The notes under the pieces were generated by a model. It was not told the origin of the DNA. It did not search any database and saw nothing but the letters and a program-made list of their open reading frames with translations. Below are positions 18,325 through 26,516 of a stretch of DNA of 64,000 nt, piece after piece. Each line of letters opens with the position of its first letter. Position 1 is the stretch's first letter. The stretch spans positions 1 through 64,000 of the forward strand of contig NZ_JBHVOS010000016.1 of the NCBI RefSeq assembly GCF_042887685.1. The letters run 5' to 3'. The position numbers and the translations under genes were made by a program. This DNA is from Oerskovia sp042887685 (GTDB taxonomy: Bacteria > Actinomycetota > Actinomycetes > Actinomycetales > Cellulomonadaceae).

Positions 18325-18370
18325 GCCCGACGGCGGAGCGCACCTGGGAAGGTGCGCTCCGCCGTCGGGC
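18325..18370. terminator. Strong bidirectional hairpin (CCCGACGGCGGAGC family)
   Basis: A perfect 20-bp stem (18325-18344 with 18351-18370) and 6-nt loop TGGGAA, between the convergent esterase and chitinase stops. The left arm recurs exactly at 37637-37656 and 38988-39007. Confidence 0.85.
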
Positions 18371-18381
18371 AGGGGGACGAC

Positions 18382-19356
18382 TCAGCAGGTGAGGTTCGAC
18401 CCCGTGGTCGTGCCGAGGATCTGCGCGAAGCGCTGGAACGCCGCGATGCGGCTCTGCACCTGCGCGGGGTTGCCGCCGTTGCACTCGAGCGTGCCGTTGA
18501 TCGACCGGATCGACTCACCGAAGCCCGAGCCGCCCACGATCGCCTGGTGACCGGACATCGTGCCCGCGCCCGACTGCGTGTTCCAGAACCACAGGCCCGT
18601 CTTCCAGGCCACGGCCGGGTCGGTCTCGACCAGGTACGGGTTGTTCAGCAGGTCGATGCCCAGGGCGTCGCCCGCCGCCTTGTAGTTGTAGTTCCAGGAG
18701 AGCTGGATCGGGCCCTTGCCGTAGTACGCCGACTGGCCCGCGGGGCAGCCGTACGACTGGCTCGCGTCGCAGTAGTGCGGGTAGTTCGCGGTGTTGATCT
18801 CCTTGACGTAGACCAGCGCGCCCGTCTCGTGGTTGACGTTCGCGAGGAACGCCGCCGCCTCGCGCTTGGCGACCTCGGTGCCGCCCGACGTGGCGAACTG
18901 CGGGTACGCGCTGAGCGCCGCGACCAGGCCCTGGTACGTGTAGAACGGGTTCCGGTTCGGGAACATCTGGTTGAACTGGGCCTCGCTCACCACGAAGCCG
19001 CCGGTGCCGCCGCCGGTGCTGCCACCCGTGGTGCCGCCCGTCGTGCCACCGGTGGTGCCACCCGTGGTGCCGCCGGTCGGGCCGCAGGTGCCCTGGGTGC
19101 GCCAGACACCCCACTGGCCCGTGGTCCCCGGGGCCTCACCCTGGGTCCACCACCCGGCCTTCCAGTTCTGGCCGTCCTTCGAGACGACGGCGCCGCCCGT
19201 GTACACCGCGGACGAGGACCACGCCGGAGCGCACGCCTCGGCAGCGGCCGCGCGAGGCGCGGGTCCGGCGATCGACCACGCGAGGGCCGTCGTCAGGAGA
19301 AGAGCAAGGAGAGCCAGCACCGTCGCTGGTCGTCGGATCGTTCGTGCCGTGAGCAT
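18382..19356 (-). CDS. Secreted GH19 chitinase with CBM5/12 module
   Basis: 324 aa. A long signal peptide ends near PRAAAAEAC (~39). Residues 42-91 are a carbohydrate-binding module of the 5/12 type (AWSSSAVYTGGAVVS, WKAGWWTQGEAPG, WGVW). A TTGG-repeat linker spans ~93-120. The GH19 domain follows with catalytic E177 (NHET) and E186 (VKEI) and the YYGKGPIQLSWN cleft motif. Cleaves chitin or chitooligosaccharides outside the cell. The ATG has GAGAGG at a good distance. It is the export-competent partner of the signal-less paralogue at 900-1553. Confidence 0.95.
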   Translation of the reverse strand: MLTARTIRRPATVLALLALLLTTALAWSIAGPAPRAAAAEACAPAWSSSAVYTGGAVVSKDGQNWKAGWWTQGEAPGTTGQWGVWRTQGTCGPTGGTTGGTTGGTTGGTTGGSTGGGTGGFVVSEAQFNQMFPNRNPFYTYQGLVAALSAYPQFATSGGTEVAKREAAAFLANVNHETGALVYVKEINTANYPHYCDASQSYGCPAGQSAYYGKGPIQLSWNYNYKAAGDALGIDLLNNPYLVETDPAVAWKTGLWFWNTQSGAGTMSGHQAIVGGSGFGESIRSINGTLECNGGNPAQVQSRIAAFQRFAQILGTTTGSNLTC

Positions 19357-19476
19357 GCACGTGCCTCTCGTCGATTACAGGGGGACGACTGCGAGCCTGT
19401 CGGGCGGTCAGGGGGATGGTCAACGCACGTAGGGGGTACTACGTAGGCGGCGCGGGTTGCTCGTGCGGTGTCGCCG

Positions 19477-19524
19477 GGTGCTGCTCGTTCGGGGTCGCCG
19501 AGTGCTGCTCGTGCGGTGTCGCCG
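19477..19524. repeat. 24-bp direct repeats leading into palindrome copy 2
   Basis: Units GGTGCTGCTCG...GTCGCCG (19477-19500) and AGTGCTGCTCG...GTCGCCG (19501-19524), with a shorter degenerate unit at about 19455-19476. The last unit runs directly into the GAGTGTGCAG arm, which resembles it (GAGTGCTGCTCG). They may be partial duplications of the palindrome arm. Confidence 0.8.
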
Positions 19525-19579
19525 AGTGTGCAGTTCGGGCTGTCGTCGGAGCGTCCGGACGACCCGAACTGCACACTCG
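19523..19579. repeat. 57-bp palindromic element, copy 2
   Basis: Arms 19523-19539 and 19563-19579, identical to copy 1, in the divergent spacer between the chitinase and lipoprotein starts. A divergent setting argues against a simple terminator role. Confidence 0.95.
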
Positions 19580-19621
19580 ACGCCTGGACCGCCGGCTTGG
19601 GGGGCGCGGGCCGCCCATCCC

Positions 19622-19630
19622 TGTGGACAA
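19622..19630. promoter_or_regulatory. DnaA-box-like TTGTCCACA
   Basis: TGTGGACAA on the plus strand is the complement of TTGTCCACA, the actinobacterial DnaA box. It lies about 80 bp before the lipoprotein start. Two further exact copies in the same orientation are at 23500 and 41915, all intergenic. Confidence 0.5.
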
Positions 19631-19706
19631 GTCTCCGGGTGGCCGGGACGGTCGGTATCGTCGCCCCGGCTCCGGGTGGGAGCCGTTGACGCCGTGCGGG
19701 GGTGCC

Positions 19707-20225
19707 ATGCGACGTGGGGACGACCTGAGCGCGATGCCCGCTGCCGGGCTGGTTGCGGCGCTCGTCACCGGCTGCGGCGGGAACGGAGCGTCGGCGCCGA
19801 CGTCGCTCACGCTCGCCGACGCGCCCGAGCACTACGGCGCCGTCCTCGCCGACGTCTGTGAGGTGGTCGACGACGCAGCCGGCCCCCGGGAGTGGACGAC
19901 CGTCGAGCGGGCCCCCGTCGACTGGGAGGTCGCCGACGGCCGGTGCCCGTTCTGGACCCCGGGGTGGCGCGCCGAGGAGCCGATCAGCGTCGACGGCTCC
20001 TGGGCGCAGGTCGTCGACACCCTCGATGCCGTCCTGACCGAGCACGGGTTCCACGCGCTCCACGAGAACGAGTCACCCACCGGAGGCTGGGCCTTCCTCT
20101 CGGCCGAGGACGCCAACGGCGCGGTCCTCACGCTCCGCTCGACCGGGCACACCGAGCTCGGGGTGTCGGGGGGATCGGTGCTGCGCGGTGAGGCGGAGGT
20201 GTGCCCGGGGCGGGAGGAGGGGTAA
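19707..20225 (+). CDS. Small lipoprotein of unknown function
   Basis: 172 aa. The N-terminus MRRGDDLSAMPAAGLVAALVTGC carries a lipobox-like LVTGC with Cys at 23, though the hydrophobic stretch is short. The mature part is acidic, with Trp-rich segments and two further Cys (DVCEVVDDA, DGRCPFW) that could form a disulfide. No known domain recognised. Located between the chitinase and a third ADP-ribosylglycohydrolase, converging on the latter. Confidence 0.65.
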   Translation: MRRGDDLSAMPAAGLVAALVTGCGGNGASAPTSLTLADAPEHYGAVLADVCEVVDDAAGPREWTTVERAPVDWEVADGRCPFWTPGWRAEEPISVDGSWAQVVDTLDAVLTEHGFHALHENESPTGGWAFLSAEDANGAVLTLRSTGHTELGVSGGSVLRGEAEVCPGREEG

Positions 20226-20270
20226 GTGTCGGCTTCTTGCCGGTGCGCTCGCCCGGGGCGGGTTCCCAGG

Positions 20271-21296
20271 TCACGTGATGTGTGTGCCGCGCTGGGCGGT
20301 CGTGCGGGCGAGGTCGCCGAGCCCCTCGCCGTCGAGCCCCGGCCAGCCGTGGACCAGGTCGAGCCACTCGGCGGGGAGGTCGGTCGTCCCGTACCGTGCG
20401 CCGAGGAGCGCCCCCGCGATGGCGGCCACCGTGTCGGTGTCGCCCCCGATCCGGACCGCCGCCTGCAGCGCGCGCACGGTGTGCGGCGCGCCTTCGCCCA
20501 CGGTGCCCGACGACGCAGCCGAGCCGTTGCGCGCCGGGCGGGCTCCGCCGTCGGGCACGTGGGTGGACGCGATCGCGTGCCATGCAGCCTGGAACGCCGT
20601 GACCGTGAAGCCGTTCGACCGGAGGTCGGCGGTGGGCTGCTCCCTTTCGGCGTCCGCGATCCACGCCTCCCACATGGCACGTCGATCGGGGGGCAGGAGA
20701 TCGAGGCCCGCACGGACGTCGAGCCTCTCCTGCGTGACCGCTACCCGGACCGCCTCCGACCAGAGCACGCAGGACTCGCCCGCGAGCGGGTCGGAGTGCG
20801 TGAGCGCAGCGACTGCGCGGGCTGCGCGGGCCGTCTCGGCGCGGTCGTCCAGAGCGACCACCCCGACGATCCCGGTGCGCATGAGCGCGCCGTTGCCCGC
20901 GGTCCGGCCCGTCGAGGCGTGCAGGGCCGCGCTCGCCGCGCGCAACCTCGCGGCCGGTCGCCCGGGGAGGTGCGCGGCGTTCCTCAGGACGGCGGCGGTC
21001 TGCGTGCCGACGTCGGACGCGCCCCCGGTGAGCCAGGCCTCGAAGGCCGCGGCGACGTCGTCGAGCGGGCCCTCTGCGGTCAGCCCGCGCCCCTGTGCCG
21101 CGACGCGGGCGATGCACACGGCCATCTGTGTGTCGTCGCTCCACTCGCCCGGCGCGTACGGGCCGAGCCCCCCGCCGCGCATGACCGCGCCCTCGTCGGC
21201 GCGGGGAGGCATCGCGAACTCGTACGGGACGCCCAGGGCGTCGCCGCACGCCTGCACGACGAGGACGCCTGCGGCACGGTCGGTGTTGTCGGTCAC
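20271..21296 (-). CDS. ADP-ribosylglycohydrolase (third family member)
   Basis: 341 aa from a GTG (VTDNTDRAAG). The most canonical of the three family members: QACGDALGVPYEF, metal ligands WSDDTQMA and GGDTDTVAAIAGALLGARYG. Could remove ADP-ribose from a small molecule, protein or nucleic acid. A segment VPDGGARPARNG is encoded by one copy of the dispersed CTCCGCCGTCGGG element (20543-20556), as if the element had entered the reading frame. Upstream in-frame codons would read through the 57-bp palindrome and are not used. Diverges from the VOC gene. Confidence 0.9.
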   Translation of the reverse strand: MTDNTDRAAGVLVVQACGDALGVPYEFAMPPRADEGAVMRGGGLGPYAPGEWSDDTQMAVCIARVAAQGRGLTAEGPLDDVAAAFEAWLTGGASDVGTQTAAVLRNAAHLPGRPAARLRAASAALHASTGRTAGNGALMRTGIVGVVALDDRAETARAARAVAALTHSDPLAGESCVLWSEAVRVAVTQERLDVRAGLDLLPPDRRAMWEAWIADAEREQPTADLRSNGFTVTAFQAAWHAIASTHVPDGGARPARNGSAASSGTVGEGAPHTVRALQAAVRIGGDTDTVAAIAGALLGARYGTTDLPAEWLDLVHGWPGLDGEGLGDLARTTAQRGTHIT

Positions 21297-21337
21297 GGTG
21301 AGAGCGTAGAGGGCGGCGGGGCGAGGGCCGTGCTCAC

Positions 21338-21394
21338 CGAGTGTGCAGTTCGGGCTGTCTCTGGGGCTTCGGGACGACCCGAACTGCACACTCG
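21338..21394. repeat. 57-bp palindromic element, copy 3
   Basis: Arms CGAGTGTGCAGTTCGGG (21338-21354) and complement (21378-21394), in the divergent spacer between the ADP-ribosylglycohydrolase and the VOC gene. Confidence 0.95.
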
Positions 21395-21487
21395 GCGTCG
21401 CTGCACTCCTCCGGAGGCCCGTGTCGGCGGTGGCTGCGAAGGTGGGAGGCGGGAGGCCCCGCACCGGGCGGGACCGGGAAGGTAGCG

Positions 21488-22330
21488 ATGAGCACACCGA
21501 CGCAGCCCCGCACGTACCCGCACGGGGTCCCGTGCTGGGTCGACACCGAGCAGCCCGACGTCGACGCCGCCACCGCGTTCTACGGCGCCCTGTTCGGGTG
21601 GACGTTCACCGACAAGATGCCGCCCGACGCACCGGGGCGCTACGTCGTCGCCTCGCTCGACGGGCAGGACGTCGCGGCCATCGCCTCCCCACCCGACGGG
21701 GGTGACGCGACCCCCGAGTGGATCACCTACGTCGCGGTCGACGACATCGGTGTGACGGCCGGGGCTGTCGCGGCCGACGGCGGCGTGCTGCTCTCGGGCC
21801 CTGAGATCGTCGGCCCACCCGGACGCATGGCCTCGGTCCAGGACCCGCAGGGCGCGCGGTTCCGCCTGTGGCAGGCCGGCACGCGCCTCGGTGCGCAACG
21901 CGTCAACGAGCCGGGGACCTGGAACTTCAGCAACCTCCTCACCCCCGACCCCGACCGCGCCCTCGACTTCTACGGCCCGCTGCTCGGATGGGAGGCCGAC
22001 CCCGAGCTCGGTGCCGGGATGTTCCGCGTCCCCGGCTACGGCGACCACCTCGCGCGGACCGTCGACCCCGGAATCCACGAGCGGCAGGAGTTCGCGCCGC
22101 CGGGATTCGCCGACGTCGCCGCGGGCGTCGCGCGCGTGTCGGGGCAGCCCGCGCGCTGGGACGTGGCTTTCTCCGTCGCCGACAGGGACGAGAGCGCAGC
22201 AGCGGCCGAGCGGGCCGGAGGGGTCGTGCTGTCGACGTCGGAGAACGAATGGGTGCGCGAAGCGGTCGTGCGCGACCCGCAGGGCGCGGAGCTGACGCTG
22301 TCGCAGTTCGCGCCGCGGGAGTGGGGGTAA
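21488..22330 (+). CDS. VOC (glyoxalase/dioxygenase superfamily) protein, two modules
   Basis: 280 aa with two tandem vicinal-oxygen-chelate modules: PCWVDTEQPDVDAATAFYGALFGW opens the first, WNFSNLLTPDPDRALDFYGPLLGW the second, each ending in a DPQGA(R/E)F/L strand. Proteins of this kind bind a divalent metal and act in glyoxalase, ring-cleavage or antibiotic-binding roles; the substrate cannot be told. GGAAGG lies 6 bp before the ATG. Confidence 0.9.
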   Translation: MSTPTQPRTYPHGVPCWVDTEQPDVDAATAFYGALFGWTFTDKMPPDAPGRYVVASLDGQDVAAIASPPDGGDATPEWITYVAVDDIGVTAGAVAADGGVLLSGPEIVGPPGRMASVQDPQGARFRLWQAGTRLGAQRVNEPGTWNFSNLLTPDPDRALDFYGPLLGWEADPELGAGMFRVPGYGDHLARTVDPGIHERQEFAPPGFADVAAGVARVSGQPARWDVAFSVADRDESAAAAERAGGVVLSTSENEWVREAVVRDPQGAELTLSQFAPREWG

Positions 22331-22432
22331 AGAGGCGGAGCGATTGAGTACCGTGCCCCCGGCCGCGTCTGCGGCTCTGAGGGAGGTCAAGCGTCCAGCT
22401 CTTGGCCGACCTCGCTCTGCGGTGGCCAAGTG

Positions 22433-23329
22433 TCAGCCGCCTGCGTGGTCTCCGAAACGTTCGAAGCGTGAGGCGAGCAACTCAGGATGTGGCCGATCGC
22501 CGCGTCGGCGTGGAACGGTGATCTGGCGCCCGTGCATTTCCTGGAGCCCGTGCTTGAGCATGGGGCCGTCAATCTCTTCGAGAAGGTCGAGCGCGATGCG
22601 GACCTCGTAGTCCGGCGTGACAGCGAGCATGTTGTGGTCGTAGGCAGCGTGGTGGATCTTGCACAGTGCGAGACCGTTGTTCACGATGGGGAGGCCACGC
22701 TCGTCACTGTCCGGGACGATGTGTGCGGCATCGAGGAGAGCGCCGTGCTTGAGGTTGCAGATGGCACATTGTGTTTCGTAGGCGACGAGAACGCGCGTAC
22801 GGAAAGCCGGCTGATGCAGGCGCTGTTTGGCGAGCCGAAGTGCATACGCACGCTGTGGCGCCGTCAGGTGGCCAGGGTCGGGGATGAACCTGAACGCCTC
22901 GTCGAGTGCGATGAGGAACTGGCGATTCTCAGGCTCGTCGTCGACGACATAAACAGGCGCGATGGGCGTGTAGATGTTCGGGACCTCCTTGCGGAAGAGG
23001 ATCAGAGGCATCCCGGTCTCCAGCGCGTGCCGGAGTTTTCGGTTGTCTCCCGTCCACGGATCGCCGGCGCGGTAGGCATAGCGAAGGAGCCCGTCGTCGG
23101 ACTCGGCGTCGTCGTACGGACCGTTGGCAACGCTCACGATCGATAGCGTCGAAGAGAAGTCCCTAGGGTTGCGGATCCCGCGCGAATAGTCGATGACGGG
23201 CAGCTTCCCGCCATCGATCTGAAAGTCGAGAAGCTCGGCGCGATGCAGGAACCCTCCGTTCGCGTCTGCCCGCTCGTGGACCCACTGGATGATCCGAGTG
23301 CGGAGGGTGGCTTCGACGGCAGAGTCCAT
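22433..23329 (-). CDS. HNH endonuclease, COG3440-like predicted restriction enzyme
   Basis: 298 aa. The C-terminal half holds an HNH nuclease: CAICN, LLDAAHIVPDSDERG, NGLALCKIHHAAYDHNML, with two CxxC-type zinc pairs and the catalytic His-Asn-His. The N-terminal ~170 residues may be a recognition domain of the kind found in modified-DNA-dependent McrA-like nucleases. Base composition is visibly lower in G+C and codon choice less biased than its neighbours, consistent with recent transfer. No methyltransferase is adjacent, which fits a type IV (modification-dependent) or solitary role. Confidence 0.85.
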   Translation of the reverse strand: MDSAVEATLRTRIIQWVHERADANGGFLHRAELLDFQIDGGKLPVIDYSRGIRNPRDFSSTLSIVSVANGPYDDAESDDGLLRYAYRAGDPWTGDNRKLRHALETGMPLILFRKEVPNIYTPIAPVYVVDDEPENRQFLIALDEAFRFIPDPGHLTAPQRAYALRLAKQRLHQPAFRTRVLVAYETQCAICNLKHGALLDAAHIVPDSDERGLPIVNNGLALCKIHHAAYDHNMLAVTPDYEVRIALDLLEEIDGPMLKHGLQEMHGRQITVPRRRGDRPHPELLASRFERFGDHAGG

Positions 23330-23499
23330 GGCGGAAGCTCATCAGGCGGCGGGGCTGCGTTCAAGCCGTGGGCGGGTGAAGTATGGGCAAAATGCCCAGA
23401 TGTGATGGAGTAGTGCTGCAGAAGGCGGCGAAGCCTGAGTTCGAGGCGCTCCGCAGGGCTCCTTGCTCGGCAAGACGATTGACTCCAGTTTCTGCCCCC

Positions 23500-23508
23500 T
23501 GTGGACAA
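23500..23508. promoter_or_regulatory. DnaA-box-like TTGTCCACA
   Basis: Exact TGTGGACAA (complement TTGTCCACA) in the ~300-bp divergent spacer 23330-23625. That spacer otherwise holds presumptive promoters for the HNH and membrane-protein genes and nothing else I recognise. Confidence 0.5.
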
Positions 23509-23625
23509 CCCCCGCCACCCCCTTGACCACCCCCACGATGGGTCCCTGGGCGCGCGTCGCGCGCCCTTCCGGTCCCGCGGCGCACCCGCCGAGCGGCCCG
23601 GGCGCCAACGACAGGGGGAGTCTGC

Positions 23626-24342
23626 ATGGGTACGGCCGTCACACGCCTGTGGGCAGCTGCGGGTCTGGTCCTCACGGTGCTCGTCCTCGCGGGCTCCCTC
23701 ACGGTCCTGGTGAGGTGGGTCGCGGGGGTGGTGCGCGGCGACGAGGTCGTGGCGTACTACGGGGGGATGGGCGTCGTGCTGCTCGTTCTCTACCTTCCGT
23801 GGTTCGCCACCCACTACTGGTTCCGGCCGACCCTCGTCGGCCTGCTGCTGCCGTTCGTGGCGGTCTTCCTCTCTCCCTTGCCCGTCGTCGCCTTCCTCGT
23901 CAGCCCGGAGTTCGCGTCCCAGGTCGGCGGGGATCCGGTGTCGTCGGCGATGACCACCATGCAGCTGGTCGTCGTCGGCACGCTGTTCCTCGCCCCGATC
24001 GCCGGCCCGGTGTGGTTCGTCGCGCGGTGTCGCCGCCGGTGGGCGCAGATGTTCGTCCGGGCAGATGCGGTGCCGGGGGGCCGCGTCGTCGAGCTCGTCG
24101 AGGTCGTCCCCTACGCGGAGTGGACCGGTGTGCGGATGGTCGACGTGCGCAGCGGCGAGCGCGCGGAGGGGTATCTCCGGGGGCGTCTTCGTTCGCGGGA
24201 GGTGTGCGTGGTCGACGGCGGGCTTCGGGTTGTCGACCGTGTCTCACCGGTCGTGCGTGGTCTCAGCAGGGCGCGGACTCCGCCGACGACGCACTACGTC
24301 ACGGCACCGTCGGAGGTACCTGACGAAGCCGCGCTGGCGTGA
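23626..24342 (+). CDS. Membrane protein of unknown function
   Basis: 238 aa. Four hydrophobic segments in the first ~140 residues, then a basic ARCRRRWAQMF junction and a soluble C-terminal region with a beta-rich segment (VVELVEVVPYAEWTGVRMVDV) that could be a small SH3- or PH-like domain. GGGGGAG precedes the ATG. It converges on the exonuclease gene with only 13 bp between stops. Confidence 0.75.
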   Translation: MGTAVTRLWAAAGLVLTVLVLAGSLTVLVRWVAGVVRGDEVVAYYGGMGVVLLVLYLPWFATHYWFRPTLVGLLLPFVAVFLSPLPVVAFLVSPEFASQVGGDPVSSAMTTMQLVVVGTLFLAPIAGPVWFVARCRRRWAQMFVRADAVPGGRVVELVEVVPYAEWTGVRMVDVRSGERAEGYLRGRLRSREVCVVDGGLRVVDRVSPVVRGLSRARTPPTTHYVTAPSEVPDEAALA

Positions 24343-24355
24343 CACCCCGGAGTGG

Positions 24356-26014
24356 TCAGCCGACCGAGACCCGCCCCAGCAGCTCCTCGAACACGCGCTC
24401 GCTCACGACCGGGATCCCGTACCGCCGAGCGGTGCGTGCCTTCCCGGACAGCGAGTCGGGGTCGGCGGCGATGACGACGCGCGTGCGCTTGGTGACGTTC
24501 GGCCACGGGGCGAGGCCGGCCGCCCGCGCCTCACGTTCCCAGTCCTCGCGCGGCCGCGTCATGGCCCCGGTCAGCACGATCTCGTCGCCCCGCGCCAGCG
24601 CGAACCGCGGCCGGTCGGCCACGGTCGCCACGGCCCCGGCAGTCGTCTTGATCATCACCGCGACGGTCATGCCGGGGCCCGCGACGAGCGCAGTACCGGC
24701 ACCGGCCGTCGCTGCCGTACGGCCGCCACCCGCCCCGTTGCCGCCACCCGCCCCGTCGCCCTCACCCGGCCCGACGGCGCCGCTCACCTGCGTGCCTGGG
24801 TGCGCTCCGCCATCGCGAACCTCGCCGAGGGCGGCAGGCGCCGCGCCCGGGTGCGCTGCAACGTCGGGAACCCAACCGAGAGCGGCAGGCGCCGCGCCCA
24901 GGTGCGCTGCGCCGTCGGGAGCCCCGCCGAGGGCGGCAGGCGCCGCGCCCTGATGCGTTCCGCCGTCGGGAACCCCGCCGAGAGCCGAAGTCATCGTGCC
25001 CGAGCGCGCTCCGCCGTCGGGCATGGTGCTCGCCCCGAGCGCGTCGCTCCCGGCGACCACCACGCCCCGCTCGGCGCGCACGATCGCTGCCGCGACGTCG
25101 TCGGCGTCCATGCCGAGCTGGTCCGCGACCTCGTGGAGGTCGGCGACTTCGCCGTCCGAGAGGACGCCGTCGGACAGGGCGACCCGTGCGAGCGCGTCGA
25201 GGTACCCGTGGTGCAGCGACTCGACCTGCGCGCGGCTGAGCCCTGCCTCCTCGGCGGCGGCGAGCAGGGCGCCGCGCTCGGTGAAGGACACGTACCTGTC
25301 GAGCAGGGCGAGGTCGAGGAGCGCGAGGTAGTCGTCGGCCTGGGGTGGGTAGGGGACGCGGTCGAGGCGGTCGGACAGGCCGGACAGCCAGTGGCTGGTC
25401 GGGCGGCTCGCGCCGCGCAGCACCGGGGTGAAGGCGCCGGACACCGGGAGCGAGGGCCACGAGTGCGTCGCCGAGGCCTCGTGCGCGACGGCCCAGAGCG
25501 GGTCGGCGTCGTCGAGCCCGAGGTAGTGCTCGAGGAGCCCGGCCGTGGCACGGGCGTCTCCGAGGGCCGAGTGGGCGCCGTCGTGCACTACCCCGGCGAG
25601 CTCGCAGCAGATCGCGAGCCCGCGCGGTGCGGACGGCAGGAACGTCCCGGCGAGGCGCATGGTGCACAGGCACGCGAGCGGGTCGATCCCCACGGGCAGC
25701 CCGACGCGACCGAACTCGGCGCGCAGGAACCGGGTGTCGAAGCTCGCGTTGTGCGCGACGATGACGCGCCCTTCGAGGAGCCGTGCGAGGTGCGGCGCGA
25801 CGACGGCGAACGTCGGCGCGAGACCGACGTCGGCCGCGCTGATGCCGTGCACGTGCTGGGGCCCGAGGTCGCGCTCGGGGTTGACGAGCGTGCACCACTC
25901 GTCCTGGACGCGGCCGACGGCGTCGGTGAGGACGACGGCGACCTCGGCGATGCGGTCGTGCTGGCGGGGCGAGAACCCTGTGGTCTCGAGGTCGATCACG
26001 GCGAATCCGGGCAC
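24356..26014 (-). CDS. DEDDh 3'-5' exonuclease with C-terminal BRCT domain
   Basis: 552 aa from the GTG at VPGFAVIDLETTGF; an upstream GTG at 26098 would add 28 residues of no evident domain. Exonuclease motifs: DLET (Exo I), VAHNASFDTRF (Exo II), HSALGDARAT (Exo III). A middle helical region resembles a TerB-like or helical spacer. A low-complexity stretch follows, made of about five ~20-residue repeats (PDGGA...GAAPAALGG) and a Gly-rich tract. The C-terminal ~95 residues are BRCT-like (GDEIVLTGAMTRPREDWE, VTKRTRVVIAADP, SGKARTARRYGIPVVSE). Likely acts in DNA repair or proofreading-like processing. Confidence 0.88.
   Translation of the reverse strand: MPGFAVIDLETTGFSPRQHDRIAEVAVVLTDAVGRVQDEWCTLVNPERDLGPQHVHGISAADVGLAPTFAVVAPHLARLLEGRVIVAHNASFDTRFLRAEFGRVGLPVGIDPLACLCTMRLAGTFLPSAPRGLAICCELAGVVHDGAHSALGDARATAGLLEHYLGLDDADPLWAVAHEASATHSWPSLPVSGAFTPVLRGASRPTSHWLSGLSDRLDRVPYPPQADDYLALLDLALLDRYVSFTERGALLAAAEEAGLSRAQVESLHHGYLDALARVALSDGVLSDGEVADLHEVADQLGMDADDVAAAIVRAERGVVVAGSDALGASTMPDGGARSGTMTSALGGVPDGGTHQGAAPAALGGAPDGAAHLGAAPAALGWVPDVAAHPGAAPAALGEVRDGGAHPGTQVSGAVGPGEGDGAGGGNGAGGGRTAATAGAGTALVAGPGMTVAVMIKTTAGAVATVADRPRFALARGDEIVLTGAMTRPREDWEREARAAGLAPWPNVTKRTRVVIAADPDSLSGKARTARRYGIPVVSERVFEELLGRVSVG
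24800..25025 (-). repeat. In-frame minisatellite built from CCGCCGTCGGG units
   Basis: Inside the exonuclease gene, about five ~60-bp units each contain a variant of (C)TCCGCCGTCGGG and encode PDGGA/PDGAA...GAAPAALGG. It separates the nuclease and BRCT domains as a flexible linker. The core is the same motif found in the dispersed intergenic hairpins. Confidence 0.8.
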
Positions 26015-26145
26015 GGAGGACAGCGTGCCAGGTCCGGGCTGCGGGGTGAAGTCCCCGCATAGGAGGCGTCGAGGGAGTTCTCGCCGAGCGAGACGCACGA
26101 ATCGTTTTTAACCTGGACGGACATACCAATTCATCGGGAGCCGTA

Positions 26146-26427
26146 GTGCGCACTGCCGCCATCACGACCACAGTCCTGCTGTCCGTCGCCGTGCTCACGG
26201 GCTGCAAGGGCGGGGAGACGGGCCCTGGGCAGCCCTCGCCGACTCCCACCTCGACGAGCTCCCCGACGACCCCGCCGGTCACCCCGTCGCCGACTCCCAC
26301 CCCGTCGCCGACGCCGACTCCCACCCCGACACCCACCGACCCCGCCACGCCCACGGAACCGGGCGCTAACGACGTGTCGATCCGGGTCCAGATCCCCGAG
26401 CGCACGGCCCCGCCCTCGGACGACTGA
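26146..26427 (+). CDS. Small Pro/Thr/Ser-rich lipoprotein
   Basis: 93 aa, GTG start preceded by GGGAG. Lipobox VLTGC with Cys at 20, then a PTPTPSPTPT-rich stretch that probably spans the peptidoglycan, ending in a short charged tail. The upstream spacer is AT-rich for this genome and likely carries the promoter. No catalytic domain; a cell-envelope peptide of unknown role. Confidence 0.75.
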   Translation: MRTAAITTTVLLSVAVLTGCKGGETGPGQPSPTPTSTSSPTTPPVTPSPTPTPSPTPTPTPTPTDPATPTEPGANDVSIRVQIPERTAPPSDD

Positions 26428-26516
26428 CGCCATGAGGCGGTCTGCCCGAGCCGCCCCAGCAGGCACGGGGACCGTCCCGCGCGAGCGTCCCAGCAGGGGC
26501 TGAGCGCCCGCCGGGT

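Noticed and set aside
22344..22610. 88-codon plus-strand frame opposite the HNH gene
   Set aside because: Antisense of the nuclease; Arg/Ser-rich with no ribosome site.
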